From Mesorhizobium sp. M2E.F.Ca.ET.219.01.1.1 (GTDB taxonomy: Bacteria > Pseudomonadota > Alphaproteobacteria > Rhizobiales > Rhizobiaceae), in contig NZ_SADT02000002.1 of assembly GCF_004016445.2 (NCBI RefSeq), positions 1,258,928 to 1,322,927 on the forward strand: 64,000 nucleotides of DNA, read 5' to 3'. The notes under the pieces are model-generated. The model was not told where the DNA came from, did not search any database, and was given only the letters and a program-made list of their open reading frames with translations. Below are positions 17,482-25,364 of this stretch, in pieces (the stretch's first letter is position 1; every line of letters begins with the position of its first letter). The translations under genes were made by a program, and so were the position numbers.

Positions 17482-18140
17482 CAATCGTCTCGGTCGGGGC
17501 GCGGATTGAGCGCCAGGAGCTCGGCGCGGGCGCGCTGGAGGAAGGCGCGCCGCTCTTCGCCCGGCGCCACCGCGACCGGGGCGCCGAACACGACGCGGCA
17601 AAGCAGCGGCACCGGCAGGAACTGGCCCTTGGGCAACACGCGCGACATGTTCTCGATCCAGCAGGGGATCAGCTCGACGTCGGGCCGCGCCATCGACAGA
17701 TTGTAGAGGCCGGAACGAAAAGGCAGCAGTTCGTCGCTGGTGTTGCGGGTGCCTTCCGGAAAGATGATCAGCGAATGACCCTGGTCGAGCACGGAGAGCA
17801 TGATCGAGATCGGGTGCTCCGCTTCGCTCGTCCATTGCCGGCTGATCAGCACGGAAGACAGCATGTCCTGCGCGATAAAGCGGCGAAGCCGCGACTTGCC
17901 CCAATATTCGGCCGCGGCGATCGCATGCGTCTTGGCGCGCTCCGTCTCGCTGAGGCAGGCCGACAGCAAGATGAAATCGCCATGGCTGGTGTGGTTGGCG
18001 AAATAGATGCGCTGCCGGTCCGATGGCTCGCTGCCGCTCCAGATCGGCCGCACGCCGGTAACCGCCCAGGCCATCGCCGAAAGGCCGACCGAGGTCACTG
18101 TCTGCAACAGCGTGTAAGTGCGCAGCGAAAGCTTGCTCAT
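17481..18140 (-). CDS. 1-acyl-sn-glycerol-3-phosphate acyltransferase family protein
   Basis: A 219-residue PlsC-type acyltransferase. Motif I is NHTSHGDF (the H-x4-D catalytic pair, about residue 50) and motif III is IIFPEGTRN (about residue 128). A hydrophobic N-terminus probably anchors it to the inner membrane. It would acylate lysophosphatidate (or another lyso acceptor) to give the phosphatidate used by the adjacent CdsA-like enzyme. It overlaps the small membrane protein gene by 4 bases and touches the CdsA-like gene. An acyltransferase is not part of the four-gene E. coli ynb operon, so it is an addition here. Confidence 0.88.
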   Translation of the reverse strand: MSKLSLRTYTLLQTVTSVGLSAMAWAVTGVRPIWSGSEPSDRQRIYFANHTSHGDFILLSACLSETERAKTHAIAAAEYWGKSRLRRFIAQDMLSSVLISRQWTSEAEHPISIMLSVLDQGHSLIIFPEGTRNTSDELLPFRSGLYNLSMARPDVELIPCWIENMSRVLPKGQFLPVPLLCRVVFGAPVAVAPGEERRAFLQRARAELLALNPRPDRDD

Positions 18141-18580
18141 CTGGGCATCCAGAATCCGGCGGTGAGGAACGCGACGACGAACACCGCGAAGGCGACGCGC
18201 TGCCGGGTAAGCAGGCGGCGGGTGCCAGCGATGCGGTCGTCAAGCGGACGCGGCGTTGGCGGAGCGGGCTTCAGCCGCATGCGGCTCAGCATGTCGTCGA
18301 CCGCGGCGCCTCCGGAAATCTCGTCGCCATGCGTCGCCATCAGCCGGAACAGCAGCGCATCGAAGAGGAGAAGCGCCGAGAGCCCGAGCACAACGACCGC
18401 GCTCGCCGCCGCGACCAGCAGCGCCAGCACCGCAAGCGGCGCATGGAGCGCGCCGCGCGCCGAGGCGACCAGTGGCGCGATGCTGTCGCCGGCGATCACG
18501 ATGGCGCCCGGCCACGCCGCCTGCGTGATCAGCGTGGCGGCAAAGGCGGCGGTCTTGCGCTGATAGGCGTCGTCGCTCAT
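18137..18580 (-). CDS. Small membrane protein of the lipid operon, unknown function
   Basis: A 147-residue protein with three or four hydrophobic segments (PLAVLALLVAAASAVVVLGL, then LLLFDALLFRLMATHG, and a C-terminal VAFAVFVVAFLTAGFWMPR). I recognise no family. Its start overlaps the phosphatase stop by 4 bases (ATGA at 18577-18580) and its stop overlaps the acyltransferase start, so it is tightly co-translated. A role as partner or scaffold of the lipid enzymes is inferred from position only. Confidence 0.75.
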   Translation of the reverse strand: MSDDAYQRKTAAFAATLITQAAWPGAIVIAGDSIAPLVASARGALHAPLAVLALLVAAASAVVVLGLSALLLFDALLFRLMATHGDEISGGAAVDDMLSRMRLKPAPPTPRPLDDRIAGTRRLLTRQRVAFAVFVVAFLTAGFWMPR

Positions 18581-19914
18581 ACCGGCTCGTCCAATCCGAG
18601 CTGAAGATGCACTGGACGGCCGGAGGCGGCGAGCTGCTTGCGCGCCTGCGCCGGCGTGTGCGAACGGCCGCTGGCGACCAGCCAGCGGGCGACGACCGTG
18701 GCGCTGCGCTGGAAGCCGAGCGCGCAACAGACCAGCACCTTGCCTTGCCGGCGGGCCGGCTCGATTGCCGCCACCGCCTCGTCGAGCGTGTCCACGGGTG
18801 GCGATAGGAGATCGAGCATGGGAAAGCTGATCCAGCGGCCCGGCGCGTCGCGCGGCCGCTCCAACTCGGCGGCAAGATCAATCACCGTGCCGAAGGCGTG
18901 TGCTTCGGCAGCGTCGGGAAAGCGCCCGAGAAATACGCCGTCGGTGACGGCAACCACCGGCGGCAGCTTGCGCGTCCAGGCGCAGATATTGACCCTGGCG
19001 CCCAGCCGGTATGGCCAGAGCAGGACGCGGCTTGCCAGCGACACGCGGCCGTCCGCTGTCTTCTGGAACACTTTTGGCCCGGCCCCGGCATAGCCGAAAG
19101 CGACGATGGCCAGTGCCAGCGAAGGCCACAAAAGCACAAGCGCGGCAGCCGAGAAGAAGGCGCAGACGGATGCGCCAGCGAGCGCCAGGGCAGCGCCCAG
19201 CGCGTAGTAGAGCGAAAGGCGCCGCGCCTTGCCATCAGCGGTCAGGCGGAAGCCGGAGAAGGGCAGCTCGCCCTTGGCGGGAAAGAGCCACAGCGCGAAG
19301 AGGCCGAGCAGGGCGCCGGTCGGGATGTCGATGAAATGATGCTGCCACGTCGTCAGGACCGAGGCGCCGATCAGGAAGCACCACAAATGCCAGAGCGCCA
19401 GCAAAGCGCCGGAAAGGCGCTGGCGCCAGTGATCCCAGATGATCACCAGAAGCGCGATATGCAGGGAAGGGGCCTGGTTGAACGGCTTGTCGAAGCCGCC
19501 GAGCACGGCGAACAGGAAGCCGGGCAGGCCGGAGGTTGCCGGCCGCACGAAGGTGGCGGTCAACGGAAACAGGATGAAGCAGGAGACGGCGACGACCTGC
19601 GCGGTGAGGTAGCGGCCGGCCAGCCGGTCGACGCCCTGCCGGCTGTCGTTGAGCAGCAGCGACAGGGCGTAGAACAGGTTGATCGACCAGTAGGGCACGA
19701 TCGTCCAGGCGAGGAACGGGACATGGTGTTCCCAGGAGAAGACGATGCTGCCGACTTGATTGCGAGTCGAGGCTAGCCAGTTGGCGAAGCCGTAGGTCGA
19801 ATAGAAGAACGGGGCGAGGAACGCGAGCCATAGCGCTGCCCGCAGGACGACGCGTCCATAGGGCTCGGCGGCTGGGCTGGCGGAACGTGACGGGGGCTCG
19901 GCACTGGTCGGCAT
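18577..19914 (-). CDS. ynbD: PAP2 / dual-specificity phosphatase fusion (YnbD type)
   Basis: A 445-residue two-domain membrane enzyme. Residues about 25-230 form a PAP2/inositolphosphorylceramide-synthase-like membrane domain with six helices and the motifs QAPSLHIALLV and TWQHHFIDIPTG. Residues about 310-445 are a cytosolic dual-specificity phosphatase with the CX5R loop CALGFQR, Cys397 and Arg403. The same fusion at nearly the same length is E. coli YnbD. The phosphatase part could remove phosphate from a phosphatidyl-alcohol-phosphate, as PTPMT1 does for phosphatidylglycerophosphate; this is inference. Downstream overlap of 4 bases. Confidence 0.87.
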   Translation of the reverse strand: MPTSAEPPSRSASPAAEPYGRVVLRAALWLAFLAPFFYSTYGFANWLASTRNQVGSIVFSWEHHVPFLAWTIVPYWSINLFYALSLLLNDSRQGVDRLAGRYLTAQVVAVSCFILFPLTATFVRPATSGLPGFLFAVLGGFDKPFNQAPSLHIALLVIIWDHWRQRLSGALLALWHLWCFLIGASVLTTWQHHFIDIPTGALLGLFALWLFPAKGELPFSGFRLTADGKARRLSLYYALGAALALAGASVCAFFSAAALVLLWPSLALAIVAFGYAGAGPKVFQKTADGRVSLASRVLLWPYRLGARVNICAWTRKLPPVVAVTDGVFLGRFPDAAEAHAFGTVIDLAAELERPRDAPGRWISFPMLDLLSPPVDTLDEAVAAIEPARRQGKVLVCCALGFQRSATVVARWLVASGRSHTPAQARKQLAASGRPVHLQLGLDEPV

Positions 19915-19927
19915 GCGTGGGCGGTTC

Positions 19928-21733
19928 CTAAACCCGCCTTGCCAGCGAGACGGTGAAGATGCCCCATTGGTCGATGCGCTGGTCGAGCTTCTCGAAGCCG
20001 CCCGCCTCGACCAACTGGTCCATCTCGCCTTGCGTGCGCCGCCGCATCACCCAGGCCTGGCCGCCGCGATGCGAGGTCAGGCTGCGGGCGATCATTTCGA
20101 GCTGCGGATGCCAGGGCTGGTTGGTGTAGATGAGCAGGCTGCCCGGCTGCATGGCGCGGGCGAGGCCCTCGAGCGAGCGGGCGATCAGCGCATTGTCGGC
20201 AAACAGCTCGTAGAGGCCGGAGACGATGGCGAGGTCCGGCGCCGGGTTCAGCGCGGCGAGCCCATCGCCATCGAAGGCGTCGGCGCGCCGGAACGAGACG
20301 CTCGCCGGCATCTGCCGCTCAGTAATCAGCTTGCGGCCGAGCTCGACATTGATGTCGGAATAATCCTGCAGGCGCACGCTGGCCGGCTGCTCGGCACTCT
20401 TGCCGATGGCGTCGAGCACGTAGCGGCCGTGGCCGGCGGCGATGTCGAGGACGTGGCCCGGCCGCCCGGCCGCCTTCAGCGTAGCCAAAGCCTGGCCGAT
20501 CAGTTCCTCGAGGTTGAGCTTGCGCTGGCGGATGCCACGCCAGCCGATGGCGTCGAGAAAAGTCCTGTCGACCATGCGGCCGATCAGTCCGAGCCCTCGA
20601 GCCTCGTTCTCGTAGACATAATCCAGCGTCGAGCCGGAATCGAAGCCGGTGCCGACGCCGATCTTCATGCCGCGCGAGAACCAGCTGCCGATGCGGATGG
20701 AGGCGCGGCTCATCGCCCAGTAGAGGCCCTTGGGCGAAAGGAGATCGAGCGGCGAGGCGAGGCGGTCGGCCTCGTCGCGCGTATAGCCGGCAATGTCCGC
20801 CTGCTTCAGGTCGACGGCTTCGGCGGGCGAAGCAAACTGCCCTTCGATGAACGGCCGGATCAGGTCGAGCGCCTTGGCGCGGTCGCGTTCGCCCAGCGTG
20901 TCGTGGAAGAAGCCCGGCAGCACATGCCGCTCCTTGATGCGGCTGCCGAGATTGACGAAGAATTCGTGCTGCGGGCCATGCCGCACCACCCAGTCGCTGC
21001 CGGACAGGAGAAGCTGTGTCGGCACGGTGATGGCGCGGGCATCGGAAACGATGCGCGAGGCATGCTGGTAGAGCTCGACCAGGATGTTCGACGCGATCGG
21101 CCGCGTGATCAGCGGATCGTTCTCGAAGGAGTCGATGCGCACCGGGTCATGGGTGAGCAGGCTGGCCTTGACGTAGGAATTGACGAAGAAGCGCCCCTTG
21201 AGCTTCTGCCAAAGCGCAATGCCTTCCTTGGCGAAGGGCACATAGAGCTTGACCGAGAAGGCCGGCGAGGCGAGCACCATGGCGCGCAGCTTCGGCGCAT
21301 AGTCATGCACCCAGGCAGCGGCGAGCACGGCGCCGAAGGATTGCGCTATCAGCGCGATATCCTGTGCGGCAAAACCGTCCTTGGCGGCGATCTCGCGCAT
21401 GAAACAGTCGATATCGCGCACAAGTGCGGCAAAGGACGGAGCATAGCCGCGCTCGCCGGCGGAGCGGCCGTTGCCGCGCGCGTCCCAGGCATAGAAAGCG
21501 TAGTCCGGCATGCTGAGTTCGTCGACGAGATGCGCCATTCGGCCGCCATGCTCGTGGCCGCGATGGAAGAGCATGACCGCGCCCTTGGCCTCGGCCGATG
21601 CTTTTGTCTTGGGCGCTATAGGCGGCCAGAAACGGTAGAAAATCTCGGTGCCGTCATGGCTGCGGAAGCTGCGTTCCTGCGCTTGCCGTGCAAGGCTTTC
21701 CGCCGGTGCGGTGGCGATCTGTTCGTGAAGCAT
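19928..21733 (-). CDS. ynbC: Alpha/beta hydrolase fused to SAM methyltransferase (YnbC type)
   Basis: A 601-residue fusion. Residues 20-310 are an alpha/beta hydrolase (MLFHRGHEHGG oxyanion region; nucleophile elbow AQSFG, Ser132, with Ala in place of the first Gly of GxSxG). Residues about 330-600 are a Rossmann methyltransferase with the SAM motif VLDIAAGHGRYVLD. E. coli YnbC has the same order. The hydrolase half resembles monoacylglycerol lipases, so deacylation of a lipid followed by methylation of the head group or acyl carboxyl is possible. ATG 21733 has GAGGGGA upstream; the further upstream frame lacks a good start. It lies 13 bases from ynbD. Confidence 0.85.
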   Translation of the reverse strand: MLHEQIATAPAESLARQAQERSFRSHDGTEIFYRFWPPIAPKTKASAEAKGAVMLFHRGHEHGGRMAHLVDELSMPDYAFYAWDARGNGRSAGERGYAPSFAALVRDIDCFMREIAAKDGFAAQDIALIAQSFGAVLAAAWVHDYAPKLRAMVLASPAFSVKLYVPFAKEGIALWQKLKGRFFVNSYVKASLLTHDPVRIDSFENDPLITRPIASNILVELYQHASRIVSDARAITVPTQLLLSGSDWVVRHGPQHEFFVNLGSRIKERHVLPGFFHDTLGERDRAKALDLIRPFIEGQFASPAEAVDLKQADIAGYTRDEADRLASPLDLLSPKGLYWAMSRASIRIGSWFSRGMKIGVGTGFDSGSTLDYVYENEARGLGLIGRMVDRTFLDAIGWRGIRQRKLNLEELIGQALATLKAAGRPGHVLDIAAGHGRYVLDAIGKSAEQPASVRLQDYSDINVELGRKLITERQMPASVSFRRADAFDGDGLAALNPAPDLAIVSGLYELFADNALIARSLEGLARAMQPGSLLIYTNQPWHPQLEMIARSLTSHRGGQAWVMRRRTQGEMDQLVEAGGFEKLDQRIDQWGIFTVSLARRV

Positions 21734-21771
21734 GCTGTTCCCCTCGGACGGCATCGCGGGCCTCGATGCTC

Positions 21772-22380
21772 TTAGCCGGTCTTGCCAGTAAGACCGGCGC
21801 GTATCCGGTTTATGGCGGTCAGCAGCGAAAGCGTAGCCATGGCCGGAAACACAAACGGCGCAATCGCCGCCGGCCACAGACCGACCCCGCACAAAGCCGC
21901 CACCACGCCGAGCGCCAGCGCCCTGTCGCTCTTGCCGAACGGCCCGGCATAGTTGCGCCCGATCCCGGCAGGAATGCCGAGCACGCCGGCGAACTCGGTG
22001 AGCATCGCGGCAATGGCAAAGGCGACGACGCCCCAGACGCCAAACTGTGGGAAAGCGGCGAAGGGCAGGATGAGCGCCAGGTCGGAGACGACGTCGCAGA
22101 TCTCGTTGAGATACATGCCAAGCGTGGAAGCCTGGCCATGTTCCCGCGCCAGCATGCCATCCATAGCGTTAAGCGCCATGCGAACGAACAGCACCAGGGG
22201 AATGAGCAAGAGGAGCAGGCGCGAACCGGGCGCCGCCACGATCGCCAGACCGACCGCGATCGAGAGGCCGGCTGCCAGCAGGGTTATGCCGTTGGCTGTC
22301 ACCCCCATGGCCGCCAGCCAGCCGACAAGCGGCCGCAGCCTGTCCTGGAAGGCCGGCTTCAGCGCATAAAGCGTCGGCAT
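21772..22380 (-). CDS. ynbA: CDP-alcohol phosphatidyltransferase family protein (YnbA type)
   Basis: A 202-residue integral membrane enzyme, head of the operon. The CDP-alcohol phosphotransferase motif is N71-A-M-D74-G-M-L-A-R79...G88-M-Y-L-N92-E-I-C-D96, so the first and third aspartates of the canonical D-x2-D-G-x2-A-R-x8-G-x3-D-x3-D are Asn here, while Asp74 and Asp96 remain and Asp100 follows. It should move a phosphatidyl group from CDP-diacylglycerol to an unknown alcohol. The start at 22380 follows a GGGGGA site. Length equals E. coli YnbA. Confidence 0.83.
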   Translation of the reverse strand: MPTLYALKPAFQDRLRPLVGWLAAMGVTANGITLLAAGLSIAVGLAIVAAPGSRLLLLLIPLVLFVRMALNAMDGMLAREHGQASTLGMYLNEICDVVSDLALILPFAAFPQFGVWGVVAFAIAAMLTEFAGVLGIPAGIGRNYAGPFGKSDRALALGVVAALCGVGLWPAAIAPFVFPAMATLSLLTAINRIRAGLTGKTG

Positions 22381-22543
22381 TGCGTGATCCCCCGATCCAC
22401 GGCGCAAGCTTTACCATGAGCGAGCCGGGAGGCGCTAGCGTGTGACAGAAAACACGGTGAATTTTCAGACGGTTGACGCCCTGCTGTGAATGCATCGCCT
22501 CAAGCCGTCGCGGCGGATCGCCGTGATCGCGGCTGCCGCAGGC

Positions 22544-23428
22544 TCACCGCATCTGCTTGCGCAGCCAGTACTGCAGCTTGACCAGGTGCCGCTCCGGCGT
22601 GCGCTCGAAGCGGCGGACGTCGATCAGCGTCACGCCGCCACCGTCCGACAGCGTGTGCAGGCCGGTGTCGAAGCCGTCGAGCCAGCCCTCGGGCGACAGC
22701 CGCTTGACGATGTCGGCCGAAAATTCCTCCGGCGTCAGGCGCTCGATCCGCAACAGGTTGATGGCTGTGCCGTAGCCGGTTGTGCAATCCTGGGTCGGCA
22801 AATACAGCTGGCCATCATGTTCGAAGGGCGAGCCGCCGAGCCGCGACGATGCGCGTCCCGTGCGCACCGGATTTTGCGGATGCTTGGTCCAGGGGCCGGT
22901 CAGGCTCTCGGCGAAAGAGACGTGCAGCTCGCGCATGTCCCGTTCGTTGGGACCATTGAGCGCATAGAGCATCCACCAGCGCTCCTGGTGGCGAAAAACA
23001 GCCGCGTCGACCGCCGGTTCGTCCAGCAGCACGGCGACCGGCTGCCACGCCTTTGGAAAATCGGTCGCCTTGTAAAGCGCGAGCCGCCCGCTCTTGAAGG
23101 CCTCCGGCAGCATGAAGATATCCTCCCCCTGCCGGATCAGGAACGGATAGGAGAGGTGGAACGGCTCCTTCAAGGCCACGCCGCGCTCCTTGAGCGTCCA
23201 GTCCCGATCGTAGCTGTAGTAGTGGATCTCGCCGCGTCTCACCCGGTGGTCGTAGGCCTCGACCAACACCGTGAAACGGTCGCCATGGAAGAGGCCGAAC
23301 GGGTCGGCGATGAAGCGGTACGACCCTTGAGGCGGCAGCCAGACGACCCCGCTCTTGTCGAGGCCTTGCGGGGCAAGTGCGTTGCCGATCCGATCCGGGA
23401 CGATGCCCACCTGCCAGATGTCGAACAT
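22544..23428 (-). CDS. GINT1-like five-bladed propeller protein, putative glycosyltransferase
   Basis: A 294-residue soluble protein of repeating blades: RFIADPFGLFHGDRFTVLVE, then HLSYPFLIRQGEDIFMLPEA, WWMLYALNGPNERD and GGSPFEHDGQLYLPTQD. This pattern matches the N-terminal domain named after plant glucosamine inositolphosphorylceramide transferase 1 (GINT1), also resembling GH32/43 propellers. ATG 23428 has GGGAGC upstream. It precedes ynbA on the same strand by 163 bases, so it may belong to the lipid operon and act on its product. Whether it is a transferase, a hydrolase or a binding module is not settled by the sequence. Confidence 0.72.
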   Translation of the reverse strand: MFDIWQVGIVPDRIGNALAPQGLDKSGVVWLPPQGSYRFIADPFGLFHGDRFTVLVEAYDHRVRRGEIHYYSYDRDWTLKERGVALKEPFHLSYPFLIRQGEDIFMLPEAFKSGRLALYKATDFPKAWQPVAVLLDEPAVDAAVFRHQERWWMLYALNGPNERDMRELHVSFAESLTGPWTKHPQNPVRTGRASSRLGGSPFEHDGQLYLPTQDCTTGYGTAINLLRIERLTPEEFSADIVKRLSPEGWLDGFDTGLHTLSDGGGVTLIDVRRFERTPERHLVKLQYWLRKQMR

Positions 23429-23694
23429 TGTTTCGCTCCCTGCTGCGCCGGCGCACCTATGCAGCAAACCGTGCAGCCCCGCAAACCGCGTTTGCGGTAC
23501 TGTGGGCGGGAAGCCCTGTTCCGCAAGGCGCGGACTTCACATCTTTTTTAAATTGCCCTCGGCAGTGAATTCGCGATACGGCAGGCCGGCGGCTCTGTTC
23601 GCTTATCCATTTGTTGGGCTGGAGCAGGCGCCTACTTCGTCCGGTCAGAGAAAAGTATCGATCAGCGGCAAGCGATTCCCGCCATTTAACTGTC

Positions 23695-24804
23695 ATGACT
23701 TTAAACAGCAAAAAAATCGACAGCGTTATTTTTACCGAAAGCTCACCCGATATCGGCGGACAAGAACGGCAATTGCTGATCCAGATGCGATCACTTCGAG
23801 CGTCTGGGATTGACGTGGTGCTTGCCTGCCGCCCGAATTCTCGGGTCGGGGCTTTAGCGGCGACAATGAACATTCGGACTGTGACACTTCCATTTAGAAA
23901 TGGTGCAGATCCGCGCACGATAACTGGCCTATATCGGCTGATCGCCGCAATGCGGCCCGCCGCCTGCTTCTGCCACAGCGGTCATGATACAGACAATCTT
24001 GCAATTGCTGCGCGACTTTTCGGTCGAAATCGTCCGCGCCTGATCAGGTCCAAAGCATACCTGGCTGGAAAAATATCAGAATATAGCTATAACTATTTCG
24101 TAGATGTTACATTCACCCCAAGCAAGTATTTGCGATCAAAAATTCTGTCCAATAGCCGGGTCGACCCCAAGCGGATCGAAGTGATTTATCCGGGTGTGGA
24201 TTTCGAAAAACTTGATGCGGAATGTTACCTTGATCTTCCCTCCGATCTTTCTCATTGGATCGAGAGGAAGCGCGGCACGCTGATCGTGCAGGTGGGTATG
24301 CTCCGCAAAGAGAAAGGCCACCTTATGATGCTTGACGCAATAGCGAAATTGCGTTCGCGATGGCCCGCGCTTCATTTTGCAATTGTTGGATCGGGACCCG
24401 AGCAAGAGTCGATCAAGCAACGGGCAATCGAGCTTGGCCTTTATGATCAAATCTGGATGGGTGAACTGCCATACGTTGCGGCGATCCTGAAGAAGGCGGA
24501 TCTCGTCGTCATGCCTTCGTTCGTCGAAGCGTTGGGTCTGGCTCAAGTTGAGGCGGCGGGACTCGGCATCCCGATCGTGGCAAGCAATATCGGCGGTATT
24601 CCGGAGACGGTCTCCCATCTGGAAACCGGTCTGCTGGCCGAGCCAAATGCGAATGATTTTGCGCAATGGCTGGACCACGCGCTGTCTCACCCGGACGACA
24701 TGCGCACGATGGCTCATCGCGCTCAAGCGGATGTTCGGTCCCGGTTTAGCATCGAAAACAATGCCAGCGCGCTCAAATCCTTGATCACACGGCAGGCTCG
24801 TTGA
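23695..24804 (+). CDS. Glycosyltransferase family 4-like protein
   Basis: A 369-residue GT-B glycosyltransferase. N-terminal acceptor domain begins with SSPDIGGQERQLLIQMRSL; the C-terminal nucleotide-sugar domain has GTLIVQVGMLRKEKGHLMML (about residue 200) and the E-x7-E-type segment SFVEALGLAQVEAAGLGIPI (about residue 282). The ATG at 23695 is the best of several weak starts. The gene is visibly AT-richer than its neighbours (many ATA, AAT and TAT codons), a sign of transfer. It diverges from the GINT1-like gene; donor and acceptor sugars are unknown. Confidence 0.82.
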   Translation: MTLNSKKIDSVIFTESSPDIGGQERQLLIQMRSLRASGIDVVLACRPNSRVGALAATMNIRTVTLPFRNGADPRTITGLYRLIAAMRPAACFCHSGHDTDNLAIAARLFGRNRPRLIRSKAYLAGKISEYSYNYFVDVTFTPSKYLRSKILSNSRVDPKRIEVIYPGVDFEKLDAECYLDLPSDLSHWIERKRGTLIVQVGMLRKEKGHLMMLDAIAKLRSRWPALHFAIVGSGPEQESIKQRAIELGLYDQIWMGELPYVAAILKKADLVVMPSFVEALGLAQVEAAGLGIPIVASNIGGIPETVSHLETGLLAEPNANDFAQWLDHALSHPDDMRTMAHRAQADVRSRFSIENNASALKSLITRQAR

Positions 24805-24853
24805 CGGCTTGCAGTGCTGACGCGCAGTCGTCCATTCGCAAAGCTCCTCTTGA

Positions 24854-24873
24854 ATAATAAGCACGCTTATTAT
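24854..24873. promoter_or_regulatory. Perfect palindrome before marR, probable MarR operator
   Basis: ATAATAAGC-AC-GCTTATTAT is a perfect 9+2+9 dyad ending 11 bases before the MarR start codon, very AT-rich in a GC-rich genome. Position over the promoter or leader fits autorepression of the efflux operon. Confidence 0.75.
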
Positions 24874-24884
24874 ATCTATCGCTC

Positions 24885-25364
24885 ATGGTTTCAGATGGCG
24901 TCGACAGATTGGGATTTTTGATCCACGACGTGCAGCGCCTGATGCGCAAGCGCTTCGAGGCGCGCGCCAGCGGGTTGGGGCTTTCCTCGGCGCAATGGCG
25001 GCTGATGGTGCGTGTCGCCAAGGAAGAAGGCATCACCCAGGCGCGGCTGGCCGAACTGCTCGAAATCGAGCCGATCAGCGTCTCGCGGCTGGTCGACCGC
25101 ATGGAAGAGGGCGGCTGGATCGAGCGCCGCCAGGACGCCACCGACCGGCGCGTGCGCATGATCTTCCCGACCGAGAAGGCGAGCGCCGCCTATGCCGATG
25201 TCAAAAGCCTTGCCGGCGAGGTCTATGAGGAGTCCTTGACCGGTGTTTCGCCGGAAGACCGGCGCATCCTGATCCGGGTTCTGGATACGATCGTGCAGAA
25301 CCTGACGGATGGCGAGGCATCGTCCCTGGAAAAGATCAAGAGCAGCGAAGGGGCGGCAGCATGA
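24885..25364 (+). CDS. MarR family transcriptional regulator
   Basis: A 159-residue MarR protein: dimerisation helices at both ends, helix-turn-helix ITQARLAELLEIEPISVSRL (residues about 50-69) and a wing with RQDATDRRVRMIF. A MarR directly upstream of EmrA/EmrB-like genes usually represses them until a drug or phenolic ligand binds. The perfect palindrome just before the start is its likely site. The stop overlaps the start of the HlyD-like gene by 4 bases (ATGA), so the two are translated together. Confidence 0.92.
   Translation: MVSDGVDRLGFLIHDVQRLMRKRFEARASGLGLSSAQWRLMVRVAKEEGITQARLAELLEIEPISVSRLVDRMEEGGWIERRQDATDRRVRMIFPTEKASAAYADVKSLAGEVYEESLTGVSPEDRRILIRVLDTIVQNLTDGEASSLEKIKSSEGAAA

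Noticed and set aside
16546..18243. Single 565-codon minus-strand frame covering both the CdsA-like gene and upstream DNA
   Set aside because: Only the last 311 codons are the CdsA-like protein; upstream the frame is out of phase with the PlsC acyltransferase, which has clear motifs.
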